A stretch of DNA of 64,000 bases. Origin: Vitis vinifera. Taxonomy: Eukaryota; Streptophyta; Magnoliopsida; Vitales; Vitaceae. The first letter of the stretch is position 1, and each line of letters begins with the position of its first letter. The DNA lies in NCBI RefSeq assembly GCF_030704535.1, contig NC_081817.1:4783501-4847500 (forward strand). The letters run 5' to 3'. A program made the position numbers and the translations under genes. The notes beneath the pieces were generated by a model. The model had not been told where the DNA came from, did not search any database, and saw nothing but the letters and a program-made list of their open reading frames with translations. This document shows positions 1 through 11,594 of this stretch, one piece after another.

Positions 1-403
1 GAAATGTGACTTTGACAAAACCAGTCAAGTGTTCCAGTACATGTTCTTTATGTCCAATTCATCGGCTTAACTTGCAAACCAAACTGTTCAGCATCATCTT
101 GTTCCATCAAACTAGCTCTTTCTTATCCTAATAATTTACCATGTAGGTAGAATTACTGCTGATCATTTGCTTAACATGAACAAAGTCCAATATTGTTCTT
201 CCTTTACTTTTTCTTCTTTATATATACATATAACAGAACACTTCTTTGTTCTATATGTAGCATCTAGCTTTTTTATCACTTCCCCTCCATTTTAGCAGCA
301 AGTAATATCATGTTATCATTTTTTTTCAAAGATTCTGGCTCGGGGCATTGCCATTGTTCTCTTCTGTACAGGTGGCTCATAGAAGCTTCATTTCTGTCAG
401 GCT

Positions 404-1490
404 TTAATATCCATATCTGAAATAATATTCCCACCAAGCATGTAATTCTTCATAATCTTTGTTTGCATACTTATAAAGGGAAAGGCCCCTAAGGAGCATA
501 ACCCTCAAGGGGGAAATGGGAATGAAATCCCCCACTAAAGCCTCTAATGTAGAGTCTCCCCACTTAGCTAATTGCTCTATTGCTTGATTAGTAGATTTGA
601 GAGCGCAACTAAAATCCTTTTGGGAGTTAATTTGTTTGGGAAGCCACACATCCAATCTCCAAGAGACCCAATGGAGAATGCCAGTGGAGTCACTTTCAAC
701 TTGAAACTTGTTAAGGCCCAAGGTATTTGCCTAAACCAAACTATTGAACATGGCTAAGATCTCTGACTCTATAGCTAACCCTTTATCAGTTGGCCTGGAG
801 AACACTCCAGTCACTGTGCTGTGTGATCTTTGGAGACACCATCAATCCTCTGCCTAAAATTTGCCAATAAATAGACATCAAGTTGAGCTTAAGGCACCCA
901 CCCATATGAGGGTGGATTCCACACTGCCAAGACCCCTGTCTAACTCCTGAAACCACAGTATGCCTGTCTCTATTCTAGCTTAACCAAAATCAATGGAGTG
1001 CTTTGGAACTCCTCCAGACCGACTGATCTCTCAAAAAGAGGCAAGAAAGTTGACTGCTACCCTTGGGATTGTAAAGATCTATGCTTATCCTCAAAAAAAT
1101 TGGCATTTGGGTCCTACCAGCTCATCCATAGGATTGCTAGTGTTGCCATCATCCACGATACTGGCCCCTAAGCCTTATAGCAAGGCTGTCAAAAGAAGTA
1201 ATCTTCATATCTGCCTCAGTCCTTGGGGGATCTAGCTCATATCAGCTAAGCCTGAACAATCTGTACCATAATCCTAAATCAACTGGGTAATGAAGGGATG
1301 TGTGATCCACTGTTTGGCACTGCCTATGAAGAGAACATAGTTCTTTGAGCTAAGAGCTTTAAAACATCTCCTTATCTGAATCAAGTTGTTGGTATTGATC
1401 TTTTTGTTAGCCATCAGTCAAACAAAGGCTCTTACTTTGGGTGGAATTGGGTTGCCAAATAAAACTAGCCCGAAGGAACATGACTAGACA
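404..1490 (-). mobile_element. LINE (non-LTR retrotransposon) 3' fragment, decayed
   Basis: On the minus strand, about 1490 to 1270 reads as a broken zinc-binding reverse-transcriptase tail: 'GNPIPPKVRAFVWLMANKK' is followed by residues resembling the 'NTNN..QIRR...KALS' signature of plant LINEs. Further along, 721 to 404 is an open stretch of about 105 codons that looks like a plant LINE RNase H domain ('VESDSTGILHWVSWR' and, later, 'AIEQLAKWGDS'). The two parts lie in the order expected for a LINE 3' end. Frames between them are broken, so the copy is dead. It sits antisense to UPF2 in the long intron left of the first visible exon. The family assignment is from motif resemblance only. Confidence 0.6.
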
Positions 1491-1679
1491 TAAAGACTTG
1501 GAGAGGTTTAGCTAGGACTTCAAAAAAGGTGTCTAAGGGGGCCAACATGCTTACATGCATGTATGTGTGTATGTGTGTATGTATGTATTCTTTATATTGA
1601 AACTTGGGGAGTACCGTGAAGGATGATAAATTCAAGGTTTACTAAAAACTGGTCAAAAAGGAAAAGTATGCATATAATT

Positions 1680-2290
1680 ACATGTGTAAGCAAAACAAAC
1701 TGTACATCTTATGAAGGAATCAAAACAAACCATTCTATTGGGAATAATGAGTGTTTCTCTGTACTAAAAGTTCTGCGAGTTTTCAAGTGACTGCTCAAGT
1801 TTAGCAAAAGCTGCTTTGTGGGGTTGTATCAGTTGGTTGGAAGGCCTAATAGAAAACGTCATTCTGGTGGGGATGATACCTATTGGTACTGGATTCAAAG
1901 GATTAGTGCACTGTTCAAGACAATGCAACATCCCCTTGGAAACCAAAAAGAATAATTTGATTCAGGAGGGAAAGGAGAGATATCTTGTTCCACCACAGAG
2001 AATGATTTGATTCTTGGATTTCTAAGAATTTCCATGATACATAAACTGAACTGCATATCTCAGGGGGTATAAAGTCCCCAACAAAAGGCACCAATTTTTA
2101 AGCACCTCCTTTGGCTAAATGATTTGCATGTTTTAGCAAAACAAATTGCACATCTTATGGAGGAATCAAAACAAAGTACAACCCCTTACATATCTCAAGG
2201 GGGTATAAAGTCCCTAACAAAGGATACAAAGTTTTTAGCCCCTCATTTGCCTTAATGATTTGCATTTTTGGTTAGCGACCTTGAGTTGCT
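1680..2290. repeat. Diverged short duplications
   Basis: The phrase 'acatcttatg.aggaatcaa' occurs near 1707 and again near 2150, each preceded by 'agcaaaacaaa'. A second phrase, 'catatctca.ggggtataaa', occurs near 2055 and 2190 and is followed both times by a similar stretch ending 'atgatttgcat'. These are old duplications of about 135 bp within a UPF2 intron. No coding sense was found, and the parent element is unknown. Confidence 0.5.
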
Positions 2291-2719
2291 TGCAAAATCA
2301 ATAATTTGATGGACCCACCATCATACTTCCATAGACTTTTTTCCCTCTTGGACACATAGGAAATGACAATAGCAAAGTCTCTGTCACAACCCATAACTTT
2401 GAAAAACCCCAAGCTTTAACTTGTTATAAGCCCTCTAAAAGAACATGAATCTTTGTCTCAATAGTGATACTTTCTCCAGCTAGTATAAAAAAATGCTCTA
2501 TGTAATGTACCATAATAATCCCTAAACACTCCTCCCTAAATCCTAAGTTGACCAAGGTTTACCCTAGGAACGACCATCAAAATTGAACTTTATAGAGTTT
2601 GCTAAAGGGGGAAACCACTTAGTTCAAGTCTTCTTAGTTAACTTCTTGAATCTACAAATGTGATTTTCCTCCTAACCTTTAGAGGCTTGAGGCAATAGGA
2701 CCTTTATTCACCCTATCTT

Positions 2720-3970
2720 TTTGTATTAGTCATGGAAGCCTTTAGTTGCCTAATTGAGAAGGGCAAGCAAGGAGGTTTCATTAGTGGCTTTAAGATCAAG
2801 GGTAAAGGGGAAGAAGGGATTCAAGTCTCACACCTATTGTTTGTAGATGATACTCTTCTATTTTGTGAGGATAATATAGATTAGTTGAAATATCGAAGTG
2901 GATAGCCACTTGCTTTGAGACTAAAAAGTGAAATTATTCCAATGAGGGAGGTAGAGGATGTGGATAGAGTGGCTTCTCTTTTTGGTTGCAAAGTAGGGAG
3001 ACTTCCTACTTCTTGTCTTGGAGCTCCTCATAAGTCTTGTGATGTGTGGGATTCAATCAAGGAGAGGTTTAAAAGGAAATTGGCTGCTTGGAAAAAGCAG
3101 TTCCTATGGAGGAAGCTTAGTCCTTATTAAGAGCATTGTATCAAGCCTCTCAATCTATTTTATGTCCCTTTTTGCAATTTCCTTGGAAAGTGAGGATCAT
3201 ATTAGAGAATTCCAAGGGACTTTTCATGGGAAGATACAGGGGAAAGAAGAAAGATCCATTCGGTAAATTGGTTAGATATTTGCAAAGACAAGAAGTACAG
3301 AGGGTTGGGTCTAAGAAGATTGGATGGTCTTAATCAAGCCTTGCTAGGCAAATGATTATGGAGGTTTTCTTTTGAGCGAGAGAACTTGTGAAGGAAGATT
3401 TTAATGCCTTTTAACTCCTCGTAGAATGTGTTTTTTTGCACAGGAATCTGTTTGGGAGAAGATTTGAACTGTAGATATGTTAATGAAGAGGGGATCCATG
3501 GTTTATAGATGTAGCCTTTGTAAAGACAATGAAAAATCAGTTGAGCACATCTTGCTTCATCTTGATAAGACGAGTGCTATGGACTTTTCTGTTAGTAGGT
3601 ATTTGACTTGAAATGGGAATTTCCGATTTTAATGAGAAATCTCCTCCTTGAATGGAAATTTAAGGGGCTAGATAAGAAGAGAAGAATTGTTTGGCTCATG
3701 GCTTTGATTTGCTTATTTTGGTGTGTTTGGAAATAGCATAACCGAAGTACTTTCAATGATGAAAAGCTCTCAAATCAATGATTGAAGGAGTACATTAAAT
3801 AACTATTAGAGTGGTCCCATGCTTCATTGAAATGGAGAACCTCTCTATTTTGGATTTCTTAAATGCTCTTCCTTGTGGATAGCTTGGGTTGTTTTGTTGG
3901 CTAACCTTGTATATATTTGGTGCTTGTATCGTGAGGTTTTGTGTATACTATCTATATACATAGAGTGCTT
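2720..3970 (+). mobile_element. LINE reverse-transcriptase fragment, decayed
   Basis: The plus strand encodes, across several frameshifts and stops, the C-terminal half of a plant LINE polyprotein. Near 2825-2880 the reverse-transcriptase catalytic box reads 'SHLLFVDDTLLFCED' (usual form FADDTLLF). It is followed at 2915-3130 by the thumb region ('SEIIPMREVEDVDRVASLFG', then 'AAWKKQFL'), near 3300 by 'GLRRLDGLNQALLG' in broken frames, and near 3500 by the 'RCSLCKDNEKSVEHILLH' zinc-binding motif. The end near 3960 has the usual low-complexity tail. It lies in the same intron as the oppositely oriented LINE at 404-1490. It cannot be active. Confidence 0.8.
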
Positions 3971-4469
3971 GCTTCTTATTGTCTATCAAAACAAAGCAAA
4001 TGTGATTTTGGTCTAGCATTAACAAACTCAAAAGGGTACCAAAAAATGCATCTATAGTGTCTAATTTAAAAAATAATAATAAAATGAAGTCATAGAAATA
4101 AACCAAGTCACAAAGAGGCTTCATTGATGTCTATCCATCCTCAAAATTACTTTCTTTCCAAGTAGTCCACATCACAATGAGACTAGACCTCATCTCTTGA
4201 AAGACCCATACACTTCTAGGGGGTGCCCAAACAATCCCAGCAAATAAAAGAAGCTTATGCTAGAGTCCCAAACTAGCAAGAAATGTAAAAAAAGGAAAAA
4301 AGAAAAGGATGATGGTGATTTCACTACCAGGCAAACACATAAGAGAGCATGAGAGAGCAAAGGACATAAATTTTTTGATCAATTAAATTAAGATGCAAAT
4401 CAAAGTTATAGGAATGGGAGGAAAGAGACTATCCAAGAGCCAAAGAGATAGAAGAATTTGTAACCCTTG

Positions 4470-4870
4470 AAGGCTGGAGCTAGGGGCTGGCAGGGTGCAT
4501 GCCCGGTTCGCCGTTGTTCCAAATTCTATTTTGTTATATTCCATTGCTTTGAAATTCTTTTTAACTGTATTTGATAAATAAATAAATAAATAATGAATGA
4601 ATTGAGAATGTTCTTCAAATTGCTATATTTTTTTTCTACAAAAATTTTAATGAACTTATTTAATTTCTTGATAAAATTAAAATTTTCTTAACATCAATTA
4701 TATGGTTAATCAAAAGATCTATGGATAAATGATAAGATCTTGTTGAGGATAAAGATAAACCATTAAATATGAGGATTAATTCATCAATATTTGAAGTTTT
4801 GTATTTGGTTGCCTCCTCTAAACTGAATTTCTGGCTCTGCCTTTGGGCTGGACTATTTGAAAATGCTGGG
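4470..4870. repeat. AT-rich interspersed-repeat-like segment
   Basis: A GC-richer left edge ('ggctggagctaggggctggc') and a right edge whose reverse complement reads 'ggcagagccagaaattcag' enclose an AT-rich interior with (AAAT)n. The outer sequences resemble the 'gagccaggaattt' type ends common in dispersed plant repeats. No terminal duplication was resolved, so element boundaries and class are uncertain. Confidence 0.3.
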
Positions 4871-5562
4871 GTTTCTTTCCCCACCATAGATTTAAAGCAT
4901 CTGGCATAGGATGTGAGGCACATGTAGTTTCAGCAAGCCTTATAACTGAAATGTGCACATCAGATGTCTGCTATGAACAATTCATTTTTCTGTTCCTCTA
5001 TTTTGAAGTTAGTTTACTAAGACATCATATAAAATCCATTTTGTGTTGGAAAAACAATCTTCAAGGCTTTATTTGCATTAAGGATTACCTTAATGGATAT
5101 TACCAGTTTTAGAGTTAATTGCCCACATCTAGTAATAGTCCAAATCTCTGATGTTAATAGACAACTGAATCTTGTTTTTTTGAGCCATGAGTCTCAAAAT
5201 TATTAAAATTCACTGTGCTTTGAAGTTTTTCATTGTAGGGTCATAAAAATTGAAACCGAGGCAAGTTTAAATATTAAAATTGCCCTATGGCATTAAGAGC
5301 ATTGGTTTATTTCTTTTATTTTTCTTCAAATGTTTTTTCTCTTACCTTTTAAGCATTTTGCCATTGTCTTGACACTGTTTGTCAACCCAAAACTTCTCTC
5401 TATTCATCAGGCTTGGGACTAGCAGTGTGAAAAGACACCCCCAAAACCCTGTTCAATATTAAAACTAAAATACTAAAAATAATAATAATGACAACTTACT
5501 AAATAACTCCCTGCAGACCCTCACCCACAAGGTTTTACTCCCTAACACAAAACAACGCATGG

Positions 5563-5745
5563 ACGCCTGCATGCTTATAGTTATGTGTGTTGAAACTGTT
5601 GTAGTTAATTATTTTACTTTCATGTTTTGGAAAAGAGTAGACTGGGGCTAGAGTTGAACGCCTGCATGCTTTTAGCTATGTGTTGAAACTGTGATATTTG
5701 TTTTACTTTCAGGTTCTGGAAGAGATTAGACTGGGGCTAGAGTTG
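5563..5745 (+). repeat. Tandem duplication spanning the UPF2 splice acceptor
   Basis: Two diverged copies of about 90 bp (5563-5657 and 5658-5745) each contain 'cgcctgcatgctt', a 'gttgaaactgt' motif, a 'ttttactttca' polypyrimidine stretch and then the start of the exon ('gactggggctagagttgaa'). In the downstream copy the acceptor is 'ttcag' and it opens the real exon at 5713. In the upstream copy the same place reads 'ttcat', so the acceptor dinucleotide is lost. Confidence 0.85.
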
Positions 5746-8700
5746 AATGACTATGGGATGCAGCAGCGACGCATTGCCCATATGAGATTCTTGGGAGAGC
5801 TTTATAATTATGAACACGTGGATTCATCTGTTATCTTTGATACTCTCTATTTGATTCTTGCTTTTGGCCATGAGACAGCAGAGGTATGGAGGTATCTTGT
5901 TTTTTAAAGAAACAATTGTTTTTTGTGTAGTCTATTTCCAGTAGTTTAGACAGAATGGCTAGGCAATCCAATTGTGCTAGGCAGTGTATAACATCAATAG
6001 CATACTTCATTTTTTTTTTTAATTCTTTTGGTTTATTATCATTATTATTTTTAACTTTAATATGGTCACACAACTTACTAACATATACGAAAAAATATGA
6101 AGGTGAGAGATTAGTGCATTTTGAAAATTGTTTCTCTAATTTTGTCTTTGCTAATGTTACAATTGGATTGATCTATTTGATTTAAGGGAAAAACTGACAA
6201 CATAGTCCTGAGATTCAGACAAGAGAGGACAAACAGAAAATATAGAAGAGCCAATGTCTTATTTCTTAAATGTTAGAGAAAAGTACAATTTTAATGTCAT
6301 TTGTCTATTTTTTTTTTGGGGGGGGTGGGAGGGTTTCTTTTCTTCCTTTGATGGACTTAATGTCACTTGTCATTTTATTATGATACGGTGATTGGGGAAC
6401 AATAGTGAAAGTGTCTTGCATATCAAGTTGTGAGAAGTTATGATCTGAGATGATTTTTGGATCATTTGCTTTACTCTGCTCGACTAAACTAGTCATAGTG
6501 TTTGGCTATGCTGCAAACATGATAATTTAAAAATTGAAGCCATTTGTTAGTTAAGTCTATTCTTAGCTAGATAGTAAATTGGCCATGTACTCAATTGTTA
6601 GAATTGACCATGGATGTTGGGTGTCTCAGATTCCTCAATTTGTAAATGAGCATTCATGAACACTGTGGCACATTTAAATTGTGTGGTTGATCCTGTAAAG
6701 GGGATGGGCCAAATTCAAATGTGATGGTTGGTCATAACAACATTATTGTGAATTTGGTTCCATCCACAGCTGATGCAGTAAGACCATTCAGGTACCATCT
6801 TGTCCAACACATCTGTCAACTGCGAAGCCACTCAATCTTACATAGGTTCAGGTTGCAGATGATGCAAAACACATTACCATGGAGGCACCTTCCGTTGTCT
6901 GAGAATTCCATGGATATTTTAGGAATATCATTCTGGATTATGATAATACCATAGAACTCATAACTTGAGGTTATTAATGTGTGTGCGTGCTGATCATTTG
7001 GCTGATTAATTGGCAGATATTGACCATGTTCTCGAGTGTACTAAGTACCCCTGCAATGGAGGGTGACTTCCTCACTTATTTGTCTATGATTGTCTCTCTT
7101 ATTGGGAGGGTTGTGCTGCAGATCCTGCCTGATCTTGCTTGTCACCCTTAGAACCAATATCTGCATGTGCATACCTTAGGTTCTGATCCCATATATGCAT
7201 TCAAATGCTTCACATAACCAGAGAAGTGAAAGTGAGAATATTTATAGGAGCGCCTCCATCAGTGGATACTTCTTTCCATATAATTCTGATCTGACCTGAT
7301 GTCTTATATCCTGTGTATGATGTCTATGCACGTGAAAATTGCTTATGGGAACATGAATAATGAAGCGCTTCCATCAGTGGATACCTCTTTCCATATAATT
7401 CTGATCTGACCTGATGTCTTATACCCTGTGTATGATGTCTATGCACGTGAAAATTGCTTATGGGAACATGAATAATGAAGTGACATACAAATCAGTGCAA
7501 GCCATTCTTTTCTTTTCTTTTCTTTCTTTTTTCCCTGCTTGGTCAAATCTATATTTCATGCCATTCTCCTATCAGATAAGGATGCTCTAATGTGATGAAT
7601 TTATTTGAAAATAGCATGCACTTGAAATTGGCTTTTTTAAATAAGGTTTAAAAGACCTTTTTGAGCTCCTTGGATCTGTGCTGTTTATGATTCCCCTAGT
7701 TTAACCTTGTTTCTCTTTTCATATTATTAGCAAGATGTACTGGATCCACCAGAAGATTGTTTCCGCATTAGGATGGTTATTACCCTTCTTGAGACCTGTG
7801 GGCACTACTTTGACCGGGGTTCTTCTAAGAGGAAACTTGATAGATTTTTAATACATTTCCAGAGATATATTCTCAGCAAAGGTGCACTACCGCTAGATAT
7901 TGAATTTGACTTGCAGGTCAGTCTCTGAAACTCCTCTTCTCCTTATGCACACATCTGCCAGATTGGGTTATATGATCTCATATCCATGCAAAACTTTGGT
8001 TTAAAATATTGTGCAGTTTGTTTGAGCAAGGAAATTTTAATAGCTGACCTTCCTTAGTTTGTGCAATTGTAAGGTCTTGTTGGCCACTTGCTTGCCATTT
8101 GAAAATCAAATTAAAAAAAAAATGTATCTTTTCAATAATCCCTTCACTTCTGAAAAGTGGTCCAATAGAAAATTTTCATCTGTTCATCTAATCAATGCTT
8201 TAAAAAAAATTCTGTTAGGCAAAGAAGGTTATGTATAATACAAAAATAAACAAAGTACTTTGAAGTATATAGGATGTATACATGAAGCACCCCCACTTTC
8301 AAGAAAACCTCACCCAATCTGCAAAATCAAAGGCATCGAGCCTTCTCTTATGTACATGCTAATCAAGCTGAAAGATTGCATAGGAATGAATGTTTTAACT
8401 TTTGCTTAGTCTTCATTTTCATTCTCATCAAGTTGTCCAAATATGCAAAGAGGAGCGACTCTTCAAACCTTCTGTCTTTTCCTCCCTACAAAGTGTCATG
8501 TCAACTTAACAGAGTTTCTTTTACCAAGTGCCTTGATCTTGATATAATGAAGTAGAGTATGCTTAATAGACTCCCCCTCAAGTTTGCAAAGAAAACATCT
8601 ATTTGCTAGTGGTCACCCGCTTTTTTGGAGTTGATTTGATGTCAACTTGTCCCCAATTGGCTTGCCAAGCAAAAAAACTCACTTTGGATGGGACCATAGA

Positions 8701-11594
8701 TTCCAAATAATGTCTGTTGGAAAGGGGATTGACTTCTTGGGTTCCAAGACCTAATAGAAAGATTTAACTGAAAACACGCCCTTCTTAGAATCCTTCTAGA
8801 TCACCTTGTTGTTTTCTTCTCTCCTAACTGACAACATTAACAATCTTGAGAAAAAAGTCTCAACAATGTTTAGTCTCCAATCGTTAAAGTGCTTGGAGAA
8901 GCACAGATTCCAATGACCCCTAGCTCTCCCATAAATGCCCATCCAAGCCTCCTTGGACAAGGCAATCGCATGCAAGGAGAGGAAGGAAAAACACACCGGT
9001 TCCTTGTCACTCTATTTGTTCTTCCAAAACTTAGCTCTCCTACAGTTACCTACTTAAAAGGATGCTTTACTAAAGAAAAGATCTAACCCCTTATAGCTTA
9101 TTAAAATGGGAAAACTGGTTGTGATGAGGATATTCTTTCGATTGAGTGTGTTTTATGTTGAAGGTACTGGGGGGTATACATGTATTGTAGTTAAGATAGA
9201 GGGAATGTCTTGTCGGAATAGATCTCACCCCTTAATAGCCTATTAAAATGGGGAAAACTAGTTGTGATAAGGATCTTCTTTTAATTGAGTGTGTTTTACG
9301 TCGGGGGTACTAGGGGGTATACATGTATTGTAGCTAAGATGGAGGGAATGTCTTCTCAGCCTAAAACTTGGTGTTTAACTAAAACAGAGTACGTTGACAT
9401 GGATGTTCTCTGCCTTGGAAAGAAAAATTGTTTCTGAAACAAGGCAGGGTGACAAGAGAATATGGTTCTCAAAATTTCATAAAAGTAGCATCATTTTTCT
9501 AAAGGATCAAAATAGGCTAAAAAACCAGGGCAATAGATTTTGAAAGATGGGTTATATATTACCTTTGAATTTAGACTTCGGTTTACTTGAACCTTTAGTA
9601 CAGCCCACTGGAACCCCAATTACTAAGGACCCAGAAAGATTTTAGGTGCTTCATAATTAGGTTCTTGTTTCAATAATTTGGGAATCGTGTCCTGAACAAC
9701 ACATGCTATGAAACACCAGCCAAATTATCTTCATTGGGCCTGATCTTTCAGCTTCCCATACGGTAGTCAAGTGTGTGGTTGAATTGGGAATGGAAATGCC
9801 CTCCTATGATTGGAAAAGGAAATAAAAATATGTTCAGAAGCATTGTTCTCTAAAGAATTCACCAAGTTTTGTGGGAAACTGAGAGAGAAAAAACGAATCT
9901 CTTTAGATTGTGGACAATTTTTTCTGTAGCTTTATACTGGCTAACACTTTCAAGTTCCTGCAGTTTCCAAACTTAAGGGTTGGATTAGAAGGAAACTTAA
10001 ACTTGAGCTGTTAGAAGAGGCTTCAGTTTGAGCTTTTAGGAATCTGATTGATCATGGAAGTTCCTTGCCTTTTCAAAATTACTTTGGCCACCATTATGGC
10101 TTGTTTTTCATTTGTTTTTCAAAGAATAAGGCCCATTTTTAAGACATTTATGAAATTATCTCATTCTCTACTCTATATATTTGTCTAGACTCATAAATGA
10201 AGCATTGCAGGACTTATTCGCAGATTTACGTCCCAACATGACACGTTACTTATCCATTGAAGAAGTTAGTGCAGCTCTAATAGAGCTTGAGGAGCATGAA
10301 CGTACATACACAACTGACAAGGCCAACAGTGAGAAGTATTCAGACACTGAAAAGCCTTCAAGCAGGACTACTTCCAATACCAGCTCAGCGAATGGACAAA
10401 GCCCTGCAAATGGTGTTGAGGAGAATGGTGGAGCACATGAGGATGTCATAGGTGAGAGTGACAGCGACTCAGGGAGTGGCACCATTGACCCAGAAGGACA
10501 TGACGAAGAAGAGGAGTTGGATGAAGAGAATCATGATGATGGATGCGACAGCGAAGATGATGAAGACGATGGGGGTGGACCTGCATCCGATGAGGATGAT
10601 GAAGTCCATGTCAGACAGAAGGTGGCAGAGGTGGACCCTCAGGAAGAAGCCGATTTTGATCGGGAGCTCAAGGCTTTATTGCAGGCAAGATTTAGTTTGA
10701 TGCTCAGTGTGTGCCTTGGCCTTTAAATTTTTTGTTATTTTTCATATATGATGCTTTACATTCCATTTTATTAGAAAATATTTGTTTGGAAGAAATAATT
10801 TAGGACTCATGATTCGTTTAGTTTTAGATGCATTGGCAAGATTTTGTTGCATCTCGTAATGGAAGAAAATGTTAAAACTTGAATATATTCCAGTGAAGTA
10901 AGCTAAAAATAGAAATTGAGAATAAACAATTCATGATAATTTTACAAAAGTAGTGTCTAAACATATTTTAATGGAGTAGGAGTGTGGGCGCTGTAATGTT
11001 AGTTACTATCAGTGACCATTGGTGACTTTGTTTTAATAAAATGGGAGGGGTTACGGTAGACAACTTTTTAACACTGCATTTAAAACTTGGATGCAGGAGA
11101 GCTTGGATTCACGCAAGCTTGAGCTGCGGGCCCGGCCTACACTAAACATGATGATACCAATGAATGTTTTTGAGGGGTCAACCAAGGATCATCATGGACG
11201 GGGGGTTGAGGGGGAAAGCGGGGATGAGATATTGGATGAAGAGGCTGGGGGAAGCAAGGAGGTCAGGGTGAAAGTTCTTGTAAAGCGTGGGAACAAGCAA
11301 CAGACAAAGCAGATGTTCATTCCTCGGGATTGCTCGCTTGTGCAGAGCACAAAACAGAAAGAAGCAGCTGAGCTTGAAGAGAAACAAGACATTAAGAGGT
11401 TGATCTTGGAGTATAATGATAGGGAAGAAGAGGAGCTTAATGGGGTGGGAACCCAGACGATGAGCTGGACGCCAAGTGGAGGTAGTAGAGTTTCCCGAGG
11501 TAGCTCATGGGAAGGGGGGAGAACATCTGGAGCACGTCATCGGCATCATCAGAACTATTCCGGTGGTGGATTTTATTATGGCAGAAGAAAGTGA
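5713..11594 (+). CDS. UPF2: UPF2, regulator of nonsense transcripts 2 (3' part)
   Basis: UPF2 bridges UPF1 and the UPF3/exon-junction complex in cytoplasmic nonsense-mediated mRNA decay. Four exons are visible: 5713-5883, 7731-7916, 10211-10684 and 11097-11594 (stop). They join in frame to 441 residues. Exons 1-2 carry the end of the third MIF4G domain ('GLELNDYGMQQRRIAHMRFL', 'CGHYFDRGSSKRKLDRFL'). Exon 3 begins 'DLFADLRPNMTRYLS' and holds a long Asp/Glu/Ser-rich acidic linker. Exon 4 carries the C-terminal UPF1-binding region ('LELRARPTLNMMIPMNVFEG') and an RG/GGY tail. The preceding exon, expected to end just before 'VLEEIRLG', is not in the window, so 1-5712 is intron and the gene is 5'-partial. 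The third visible intron starts with GC rather than GT. Identity is near certain from the residue pattern. Confidence 0.95.
7250..7479 (+). repeat. 115-bp tandem duplication in UPF2 intron
   Basis: Two adjacent copies, 7250-7364 and 7365-7479, differ at only a few positions. Each starts 'gcgc.tccatcagtggata' and ends 'gaacatgaataatgaa'. The near identity indicates a fairly recent event. The duplication lies about 250 bp upstream of the exon at 7731 and has no coding sense. Confidence 0.95.
8250..9070 (-). mobile_element. LINE fragment, decayed, antisense to UPF2
   Basis: The minus strand at 8996-8796 reads 'HWNLCFSKHFNDWRLNIVE', matching the 'SWNPCFSRPFNDWEVEEVE' type block of plant LINEs. 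Further down, about 8700-8640 gives 'VPSKVSFFAWQANWGQVDIK' like the zf-RVT region ('P.KV.FFAWEA.WGK'). Stops and shifts interrupt it. It sits in the UPF2 intron 7917-10210. Confidence 0.7.
9079..9360 (+). repeat. 141-bp tandem duplication in UPF2 intron
   Basis: The copies at 9079-9219 and 9220-9360 share 'agatct.accccttaatagc' and 'gggggtatacatgtattgta', with about 10-15 percent divergence by eye. They directly follow the LINE fragment and may derive from its 3' tail. Confidence 0.85.

Noticed and set aside
4490-4520. 'ggttcgcc' as a possible tRNA T-loop
   Set aside because: No acceptor stem, D-loop or anticodon stem could be built around it. No tRNA or rRNA gene was found anywhere in the window by eye.
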